Notes under the pieces: generated by a model
The model's input: only the letters and a program-made list of their open reading frames with translations
The model's database searches: none
What the model was told of the DNA's origin: nothing
NCBI RefSeq assembly: GCF_945859685.1
Contig: NC_079149.1
Coordinates: 84,063,073 to 84,127,072 of the forward strand
Origin: Eupeodes corollae
Lineage: Eukaryota > Arthropoda > Insecta > Diptera > Syrphidae
Reading direction: 5' to 3'
DNA: 64,000 nucleotides
Translations under genes and position numbers: made by a program
Part shown: piece after piece, positions 55,457-64,000 of the stretch
How positions within the stretch are numbered: the stretch's first letter is position 1
How the letters are laid out: each line of letters starts with the position of its first letter

Positions 55457-56460
55457 TTTTTGGATCTAATTGTATGAAATATTTGTCTTGTTTCTTCTTC
55501 TTTTTCTTTTTAACTAAATATATTTTTTTGTTCCTTAATTGAACGACAAACGTATGTTTTTTGCACTTTTATAAAATTAACAATTTTTCAAGTCAAACTT
55601 TGTGTTTACATTTTCTTTTTAGGAAATTCGTTTAGGCTTTTCTTTTTAGTCAAATTCAAACATAAAATGTGTAAATAAAGAAAAATATTTAATATTATCT
55701 CCCCTCACAAACGGGACGCCGCCATTTATGAATGCGACAGCGACGACGACGACGATGGTGATGGTGATGATGATGATGGTGGAGAGCACGGCGACGGCGA
55801 ATGACGCATGCTCACAAAGGTCAATTTTATTTCCAACGGGGAACATCAGAAAATTTATTTATTTTTGTCATTATTCACATTTTATTAAGAAAATACTCCT
55901 TTTTAAGTTTCTATTGCATAAAACAGTTATATAACATCACTTTTTCTTTATTAAATTGTTACCAAACTATACCAATAGTTTAATTTTTTCCAAAAATTCG
56001 AAACGAAAAATAAAACATCGCGGTAATGGTGGCGGAGTACACCTCTTTCCTCTTCGTCATCAGCTTTGATCTTTTTCGTTTTCGTCGTAATATGATGGAA
56101 TATGGTGGAGTAGGAAACCCGTTATCGAAAATATCATCACTTTTTCACTCGCTAAATATCATGATTATCTATTGAATCAGTTTTGTGTTTTTATGGTAAT
56201 TTACAAGAACCGAGAGTAAATTTTTGATTGAACATAATAAAAACTTTCAAAACAAGATTTTCCTATAGGAAAATTGAAAATTTTCAGACGAGAAAACTTT
56301 CCAAGTGCAAAAAACGCAAACAAAATGGGCATCACCAATACGTGCGCACTCAAGGAGGGTAAAAACTGAAAAAGTGAAAACTGATGGTGCGAGTGTACCT
56401 GTTCATTTTCAAAGACGATGTAGACGATGCTTTGGTTCATCGTGAACTCATTTATAAAGG
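55457..56460 (-). promoter_or_regulatory. probable crol 5' UTR and promoter region
   Basis: Two patches richer in GC and CG than the surroundings (55710-55812, mostly GAC/GAT triplets, and 56015-56110). On the minus strand a TATA-like CCTTTATAAATGAG lies near 56450. Transcription start and any leader intron cannot be fixed from the sequence. Confidence 0.3.
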
Positions 56461-56599
56461 CTAGTGGGAAGTATGGTGATTTTTTTTATTTTATTTAAGG
56501 CCGTGTGCGTATTTTGTAAAAATTGTTTCTATCATGATTAAATTTTGACGTGATTTATTTAATTATGGGAATAAATTAAGGTCTTTGCGTACTAATTAA

Positions 56600-56890
56600 A
56601 GTGTTGTGGCGACCTTTTGCAAATTTGCAGTCTCTGATAGATGGCGCATCGATCGTAGAAAAGAAAGATACAAAAATGAACCGAAGAAACGTTCTAGAAG
56701 CAGCTGCTACTTCTTTACTCTTGTTTCTGATCTCGTCTAGACTGCCTCGTGCAACGCTGATTTAACCAAAACTAATTTCATTGTATTAGAATTTTAAGAG
56801 AAATAAATTATAAGTTGTAAAGTAAACCTTGTGTCTGGAATTTATTTGGCACAAACGCCAAAGTGTGTTAAATGGGGCTATTAAACACTT
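56600..56890 (+). repeat. possible solo LTR remnant
   Basis: A stretch ending AAATTATAAGTTGTAAAGTAAACC and then TTTATTTGGCACAAACGCC has the look of an LTR 3' end followed by a TGGCGC-type primer site. No second LTR was found. Tentative. Confidence 0.25.
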
Positions 56891-57089
56891 ATTTACTTAA
56901 GGTGGCGCACACACTTCTTTGATTTAAATTGTATTTTATTTATTTCAAAAACCGTCTACATGAGTCTTATAAAGTGTTGCAAGCCTTTACATTAATTTTA
57001 GAATTCTAATAAAAATTATATACCTAGACTTCTATTTACATATTTATATGAGTTTAAAAAAGTTTAACATCGATTATTTACCAAATAGT

Positions 57090-58800
57090 TGAAAAGCTTC
57101 TTATTCTTCTCATAGCGATGGGCAGAGAGTTCCAAAGGCGTACAATATGAATACAAAATTGACGCTTAGTATTTAGAAAATTGTGTCGAGGTAATATTAA
57201 AGCAAAGGACCTTGTTGAATGTGGGAAATTCAGCTTATCGTAAGATAATCAGGTTGTTGTGTTTGGATGATTTCATTAAGGTAACTCAGAGAGCGAAAGT
57301 ATATTAAGCTGTTAAGGCTACAACCACAAATCCGTACCGCAAAAATGGACATGTGATCATAATGACGTATATTATAAATATAGCGGGCAATGTTAGATGT
57401 TATAAGCAACATTCAATTTGCGGCTAGTCACACAGTCTAGTTTGCAAAAGATTTCACACCCATACAGTACAATTGGTTTGATAAGGACCTTAGCAAGTAG
57501 CAGTTAAGTTTTGATCGGGATGAAATTTCGGTTGACTTGAAGAAGTTGGAGACTTCCATAAACTTTACCAAGGTCGCTATTAAGATGGTTATCCCAAGTG
57601 AGAGTGCGATTAAATACTACTCCTTGGTTTCTAGCAGTGCTAACATATTGAATGGTTTCATTGTCAAGTTTCAACGGGTTTTAACCCGATAAATCAAAGT
57701 TTTTGCCATAGATGGGGAGGAATGTTGATTTAACAGGGTTAAGGCGGAGATAGTTCTTTTTTGACCACTGTGAAATGCGGAGCAGATCCTCATTCATTAA
57801 AGCTACGGCATCATTTTTAGCCCCAAAAGGTCAACTTATCAGGAGCTGCACATCATCAGCATAAAGATGAATTAAACAATGTTTCGCAACTCATGGCACT
57901 CCACTCAAAACATTGAGAAATTTGGACGAGTATCCATTGGCCACCAAGCATTGTTAACTTCCGCTGAGATACGAAAGAACAAGCTTACAGGACTCTAAAG
58001 AAAACCCAAAGTTAATTCGCAGCATTCTACAAAGAATTGAGTGGTTAACAGTATCAAAAGCGTTTGAATAATCTAACAGTGTTAGCAATGTAACATGATC
58101 AATGGCCATTATCAGTTACAAAAAGTAAGGCGGATTTGCAGCTGCGCTTAGGTCGAAAACCAGACTGACAGGTACTTTACAGGTTGTTGATTGTAAGATA
58201 TTTTTGGATCTGCCCCAGAATAGTTTTTTCAAACACATTCGAAAGAAACGGAAGAATAGCAATCGGCCGAGATTCTGTAAAAGTACCTATTTGCTTTTTG
58301 GGTATTGGAATAATCTTAGCCTTCTTCCATTTTAAAGGAAACTCGGAAGTAGTTAATATGCTGTTCAATATGTACGTTATATAGCGCAGTATATATGGAA
58401 GCAGTAGTCTCAAGAACTTAGGGTCCATTTGGTCCAGGCCAGTAGCATTAGATCTAATCGATATTATTGCCTCTACAATGTCTTCCTCTTGTATTCTTAT
58501 AAAACTCAAAGAGCTGTTAATAGCAGTTGGTTCCTCCTCAGTAAGGGAATGAACTGGTGAACAACGTTTAAGGGTGTGGACGTAAACTTTTTGTTGAGTG
58601 CATCACAATCGACGTCACCAACAGGCTTTTTAGATTGTTTGCCAATACCGATTTCACGATGGTTTTTCCATAATTTTTTGCCAGAGGTTAAAGAACCAAG
58701 TTTTTTTTCATAACAAAGTCTTTTTCCGTTCTGACCATGAGAGGGGGGCAAACGGTGCACGTGATTTTTGTGAGTGGTTTTTTTTCGCCATTTTATATGG
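57090..58800 (-). pseudogene. old LINE reverse transcriptase (minus)
   Basis: The minus frame 58509-58177 encodes an RT N-terminal part: EEDIVEAIISIRSNATGLDQ, MDPKFLRLLLPYI, WKKAKIIPIPKK and RPIAILPFLSNVFEK. Downstream, out of frame, are remnants such as CQSGFRPKRSCKSALL (near 58160). The type is CR1/Jockey-like. Most of the remainder is unreadable because of stops. Confidence 0.75.
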
Positions 58801-59205
58801 AAAAACGTTTTGGACGGTGAACCAGCGGTCCAAAATGAACTGGCGGTATGCAGAATGATAGATCTTGACTAGGTGCCATTTTTACTAGTACAAGTGAAAA
58901 TTCTGTTTTCAGCGGTTTAGGAAGGAGCGGTAGTCAAGCGGTACACGTCGTTCTTGTGGGTGTATTTGAGTTCGCCATTTTATGTGGGAAAACGCTCTGA
59001 ACGCTCAATCAGCGCTCCAAAATGTCCTTGCTGTATCTAGAATGATAGATCTTGACTAGACGCCACTTTCCGTAGTGAGAGGGGGGCAAACGGTGCACGT
59101 GATTTTTGTGAGTGTTTTTTTCGCCATTTTATATGGAAAAACGCTCTAGACGGTCAACCATCGGTCCGAAATGACCTAGCGGTATGCAGAATGATAGAAA
59201 TTCAC
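58738..59205. repeat. tandem repeat, three units
   Basis: Three related units begin near 58738, 58920 and 59076. Shared landmarks are CGGTGCACG, TTTTTGTGAGTG, TTCGCCATTTTAT, GGAAAAACG and GCAGAATGATAGA. Units 1 and 3 are closer to each other (offset 338 bp) than to unit 2 (offsets of about 186 and 152), an A-B-A order. Confidence 0.85.
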
Positions 59206-60121
59206 ACACGACACAAAATTATCCTGTAATATTGTTTGTTTTATGTTCAATTGAAGTAACTTGTGTTAGCAAAATCTTGAGTGATTTTCTATTGCCTATG
59301 TAAGCAAGCGTAAGGGTGGCTTAACTACATTCAAATCTAAAAATTGGAAAAGTGAACAAATCTTTTGTCTTATAACAACACACCCGGAATTTCTATCAAT
59401 CATCTTTATAAAACAAAAGTGAAATGTTAAAAAAGCCTTGGCTTTAACTATTTCAAAACACCAACATATGTGAACAATTAAGTGATAGTTGTCTCTCAGA
59501 TCTAATATTTTTGGTGAAAACACAGTTTTTTTGACAGATTATGAAATAAATTCTTCGTACAGTTTTTTAGAGATAGGTGTCGCTACCAAATGTGTGTATA
59601 CGCGACACTGTATCGATGCTGGCACATCTACCAGTTAATAAAGAAGTTAAAATAGAAGATTCCAGAACAGAACAATTTTTGATTTTTTGTGTAGAAAAAC
59701 AAGCTGCCAACAGTGAGCAGATACAATTTGAGTTCTTTTAAACATTCTTCTTTTTATTCTCCCTGAGTTCGGTCTGGTCCCTTTTTATGTCCCACCGCAC
59801 AGTTACTTAAATTTAAATTCAATATAGTTTTAGCTTAGACATTTAATTACTATTGTTATTCTATTTAATAAAATTGTTGAATTAAATATCAGTGTTTGCT
59901 TTACTCACTTGTTTTTGTGGTGCATTTCGATTTCGTTTAGTTGGTGTCAATGACAGACACCACATTGGTGACCCCGACGTGATTCAACTGAGTTCCAACC
60001 ATCAATAAAACAGTAACCATCAACCAACAATCACAACAATAAAAAAAAATATATACAGAACACGTAAGTCATTTTATCTTAACTATATTTTAAAATGATT
60101 GCCTGAACGCCAACAAAAGAT

Positions 60122-61123
60122 TTGGAGTCAGAAGGAACGGCTGAAGAAGACAAGACCCCAGCCGATGAGAACTTAAATCAAAGCCTACTTGACTTAGACA
60201 GCGATCCATTCCTTAATAACTTCAACCACGCATCTTCTGGTAGTGGTCCTTTGCATCCTCCGTTGTCTGGTGCCACATATAATGGATCTCGTCAAAACTC
60301 CGACCCTAAATCATTAATACCGCCTGGTGCAATGTTTATGCCTCAATACCACAACCACGTGCAGCAAGAGTATGTGTACGCCGTCAATCTGCATCTTCCG
60401 CAATTTTCGCCAGAGACCCCAGACCTCTGGTTCGCCATAGCAGAAGTTGACTTCATGGCAAACAGAATAAGCAGCGACGCTCAAAAATATAATCAGCTCC
60501 TTAAAGCCTTACCACTGCATATCGCCAGCCAGCTGATTGATATTGTAAACAACACTCCAGCACACGACAAATACAAGACACTTAAAACTGCAATCCTCGA
60601 GTGTTTCTCTGAATCACGCCAAAAACGAATTCAAAAGCTACTCCGAGAGAAGGTCCTCGGCAACAAAAAACCTTCTCAGTTTCTCAGAGAAATGCGAGAG
60701 TTGGCAAAAAATGCAGTGAGTGATGAAGTGCTTCATCAGCTTTGGACAGAACGGCTGCCGGAAAAAATTCGTCCTCTGCTCGTCATCTCAGACAATTTAA
60801 GTGACCTTAAAGGCCTAGCGGAGACTGCTGATTGCATCATGGATGCATTGGGTGGTGCTTCGATCATGGCTGTAAGTTCAAGAGACATCATGCCTTCGCC
60901 AACAACACGAACATCAAGTTCACATGATGTCCTTCGACTGGAACGACAAATTCAAGACCTAACCATCACGGTCAAATCGTTCCAGAACGAACTTCAAGGT
61001 TTACACCTGGCGCATCAACAGACCCAAAACCAGCTACTGGAGATGCAACTTCGGCAACAACAGCCATCGTCCAGTGGAGCGCTGCCACAACGACAAAACA
61101 CGCAGCAAGGTCAGTACGCATAG
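60122..61123 (+). pseudogene. Gypsy (CsRn1-like) gag
   Basis: 333 codons. The N-terminal part is acidic. The central capsid-like domain has LPQFSPETPDLWFAIAEVDF, then YNQLLKALPLHIASQLIDIV and KPSQFLREMRELAK, the typical order of Gypsy gag in this group. The Gln-rich end stops at a TAG (61121-61123). In the same frame beyond the stop is ICYYHNRWGHEARQCTQPC (61165-61221), a C-H-C-C box instead of CCHC. The TTG at 60122 is not a convincing start; an upstream start or frame loss is possible. Confidence 0.85.
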
Positions 61124-61263
61124 AGAAGTCGTTCGAGAGGCAGGTCCGCTACACCCAACCGCAATGGTATTTGCTACTACCACAACAGATGGGGTCACGA
61201 GGCTCGACAATGTACTCAGCCATGTAAATATACACCTAGTTCGTCCAAGCAGGAAAACTAGAA

Positions 61264-61578
61264 ATGCTGTCACTAATTGGAGCAGTTGGTGACAGCATAG
61301 CTACTTCACCTTTGCATGAAATCCGTCTGCATATCCACGACCACTCAACCCAACGAAAATTCCTCATCGACTCAGGCTCGGTGGTATCTATTATTCCATC
61401 CAACTTACTCAACAATAGACCGGAACAAGAACATCTCACCCTCTATGCAGCGAATTCAACCCCTATAACCACTTACGGCTGCAAAACACTCAAACTTGAC
61501 CTAAAACTCAGAAGAAGTTTTTCTTGGCCGTTCATAATTGCGGACATACCAACTGCAATTATTAGGCCGACTTCTTGA
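61264..61578 (+). pseudogene. Gypsy (CsRn1-like) protease
   Basis: A frame shifted relative to gag encodes a retroviral-type aspartic protease: FLIDSGSVVSIIPSNLL with the DSG catalytic triplet near 61365, and the C-terminal PFIIADIPTAII near 61530. Stop at 61576. RT does not follow. Confidence 0.8.
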
Positions 61579-61883
61579 GCCACTTCAACCTGCTCGTCAA
61601 CCTCAAGAACCAACGGCTGATCGACCCACTCACTTCGTTCTCAACCAGAGGTGAAACACTTGAGTCAGCAACTTACAATGTTTCAACGATCGACGGATCA
61701 CTTCCTGAACAATACGCCAAGCTCCTCGAGGAATATGTTGCCATCACCAAACCCATCAATAGCCCAAACCTCATTGTTATTCTATTTAATAAAATTGTTG
61801 AATTAAATATCAGTGTTTGCTTTACTCACTTGTTTTTGTGGTGAATTTCGATTTCGTTTAGTTGGTGTCAATGACAGACACCA

Positions 61884-63551
61884 TATGTATTTTTCACTTT
61901 TTGCACATAGTTTTTGAATGTAAATAGGACTTAAGATTTTGACTTTAGTTTTCAGGAGGTGTCAATAGAACAATGGTTTGTTCTTTTTTGAACAATTTTA
62001 AATGTTAAAAGTGTTGAACTGTCAAAGTGAATAATTTGAGTGATAAACAAGCAGTTTTTTTCTGTTGCTTTGGTAGCATTTCGTAAAGCATTTCGTAATC
62101 TGAATCGAAACTATACAATAATCCAATGTTCTTGATTGATTACTCCCAATTGTAAAACAAAAAACAAAACTATTTATTTGACTAAGAAAATATTTTAAAG
62201 AACATGACGTTATCTACTACATCGATTTCATTTTAATTCTGAAGCAAATAAAGTAGGGATTAAATTATACAGATCAATAACTTATAACAATATTCGTTCC
62301 TAAATGATTCAAATGAATTCCAACAAATTGTAAGAATGACATTTGAAAAAAAATGGTATTGACATAACAACAATAGTGGACTTTAGTTAGAAAAAAATCA
62401 GACTGTAAGGTGGAATTGCATTTTGAAATGTTGTTTGACTTGACTCATATTTGACAGATTGAAAACATAAGTATTTACAACACACATCAAATTATGCTGT
62501 CAAATACTGCTTCCCTATTTGACTTTTGACCATTGAAATTTAGATAAATAAATTTTAATGGTCAAAAGGTAAATTTTATTTGTACTTTGTTGCGAGGCAA
62601 AAGGAGGTAAGGAGGTTTGTGAAGTGGAAGGGTAGGATAAGGATGAGGTAGGAAAAAGAGATAGGAAGATTTGGACAGGGTTAGTTGGGATTGTCGAGCT
62701 CCGTGGGACACAGCCTGCTTTGAGGTACTAGCTCGTCGGACGGGGGGGGGGGATCTTGCCTTCGAAACTCAATCTCGCCTGCAGACAAAAACACAGATCA
62801 GGTCAAGGAATGAGGAAAAGGAAGGAAACATAAACGGACGGACTATAGGCACATCAGGGCACTGTGGATGTTAGTGCAGTGAGGCCATTACCCGTCCTAC
62901 CTTTAAGTATCCGCGGCCAGTTTTGGATACCCCCAGTACGACAGTGGATAGTCGGTTTCACATTAAACCATTGAAGTTATACTTGGCCACCCTCAGCACC
63001 CCTGAAACAAGTCTTCAAAAGTTCATGCTTTGTTTACACAAAACAACAAAAGTCCTTCTTTTTCTTTTTTTTTTGTATGAAAGGCGGATGAAGTTTCTAT
63101 TAGATACATGTTAAATTTTGGAAATCTAAATTTATTTCTTGAAAAAAACATCAATAAACAAAAAAAAATGGTTCAAAAGAAACAATAGCGAAAAAAAACA
63201 ACGTGAAACTTTTACTTTCCAATCAACACAATTGTATACATCACCCTTTTTGGCGCATACCCAGAATGTAACTAACGTCTCGATTTCTGTCACTAACACA
63301 AACACAAAACATGTCATTATAGACATTTTTCTTATATTTAATTTTCGCTTATTTTTTTCATAATTGGCAATCTTCCTTTCTGGAATTTCTTCTTCCTTTT
63401 TTTCTATCTTTCACTTCTATCTTTTCTTATTCTTCTTTTTTCTATCTTTTCTTTTACTAATCTTTTTTCTTAGCTTTAATATGTTTCACTTCTTAAATAC
63501 TATAACTCATAGACTTTTTCTTTTTTGTTTATTTGTTTTGTCCTATTTCAG
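61884..63551. other. intergenic, unassigned
   Basis: No gene. A GC-richer segment at 62660-62990 with a run of nine or more G near 62741 looks like decayed retroelement sequence but matches nothing I can name. 63360-63550 is a long pyrimidine-rich stretch. Confidence 0.35.
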
Positions 63552-63699
63552 GACTTTAAGGATGCGTTTCGGTTTCTCGGTGTTAGCGCAGTCAGAATCG
63601 AACGAACGCCTTATGCGTTACTCTGGAGCATCCCCAGCTATAACGTCGGAAAATTTCCTTTGTTGGTTGTATGCAGAATGCCAAAATACCTGGATCGAG
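63552..63699 (+). CDS. candidate exon, function unknown
   Basis: A 148-nt block that is open in more than one frame, preceded by a long pyrimidine tract and TATTTCAG and followed by GGTTAG. Frame 1 reads DFKDAFRFLGVSAVRIERTP and onward. GC content is higher than in the flanks. I recognise no family. It may be an exon of a gene continuing beyond the window or a transposon fragment. Confidence 0.2.
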
Positions 63700-64000
63700 G
63701 TTAGAAAAATCGGGATGAACAAAAAAGTACCGGCGGTCCGGACCAAAAACACACTTCCTTCTAATTTTCTTTTATCTCTTATTTTTTGTATCAAGGTATA
63801 GGTGAGCCGAACTCAATTGAAATTTATGGCTGAAACACATACACGCTTCAGCCTCGGCTTCGCCTGACGTTTACGAATTCAACCATAGGAATTCAATGCA
63901 TTCTATCACAATTAACCTTCGACCTCACGTTTCATTTGACAATCGGAAATATCTAGTTCAAATTTGCTGAACAATTGCTTTCTCTGACAGCTCAACTGCA

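Larger units (their letters stand above)
59575..61883 (+). mobile_element. CsRn1-like Gypsy LTR retrotransposon, pol deleted
   Basis: The right part of the 5' LTR (from about 59850, ending GACAGACACCA at 59962) recurs at 61766-61883. A primer site TGGTGACCCCGACGTGA (59966) complements the 3' end of tRNA-Trp, as reported for the CsRn1 clade. Gag and protease follow, but RT, RNase H, integrase and the left part of the 3' LTR are missing, the gag-protease region joining the LTR directly near 61765. The start of the 5' LTR (near 59575) is uncertain. Confidence 0.8.

Noticed and set aside
55728..55934. Plus-strand Met/Thr-rich frame
   Set aside because: Arises from the GAC/GAT triplet patch in the crol 5' region; no support for a gene.
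58738..59205. CRISPR-like or regulatory array
   Set aside because: Three long divergent tandem units without unique spacers in a eukaryotic genome; treated as satellite-like repeat.

Overview
The window comes from the genome of a fly, probably a higher dipteran. It carries the 3' end of the olfactory co-receptor gene Ir25a and what looks like the complete coding region of the zinc-finger gene crooked legs (crol), both of which I recognise at protein level. The DNA is AT-rich, introns are long, and most of the rest is dense, nested transposon debris of dipteran types. The species cannot be named from the sequence.

Layout. 0-1.65 kb: broken RNase H-type LINE (minus). 1.9-2.9 kb: last two coding exons of Ir25a (plus). 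3.6-7.1 kb: decayed PIF/Harbinger element (transposase plus Myb-like partner gene) split by a 5'-truncated LINE. 7.3-12.6 kb: LINE and Tc1-like remnants. 12.6-17.8 kb: a 5.1-kb structure bounded by about 400-bp inverted repeats, sitting in the 3' tail of a LINE and containing a palindrome, a LINE fragment and an intact DD41D mariner-type transposon. 17.8-24.5 kb: AT-rich DNA with two tRNA-derived SINEs, then the crol 3' region.

24.5-55.5 kb: crol on the minus strand. I resolve eight coding exons whose splice phases join into one 3,492-nt reading frame (1,163 residues, 18 C2H2 fingers). The ATG exon is at 55,456, with a 49-codon second exon at 36.7 kb. Introns 1 (18.4 kb) and 2 (7.7 kb) hold four LINE copies, a SINE, a DD34D mariner, a Helitron remnant, a Tc1 fossil carrying a young copia element with apparently identical LTRs, and a second Tc1-like element that received a TTAA-type MITE and a LINE fragment.

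55.5-64 kb: GC-rich 5' flank of crol, an old minus-strand LINE, a small tandem-repeat array, a deleted CsRn1-like Gypsy element, and sequence of uncertain nature with one weak exon candidate at the end.

Only Ir25a and crol look like host genes. The main mechanistic observations are the frame-neutral zinc-finger exons of crol, a SINE whose 3' tail matches that of a LINE in the same window (a likely mobilisation partnership), and several insertions whose boundaries can be proved from target duplications or restored flanking reading frames.
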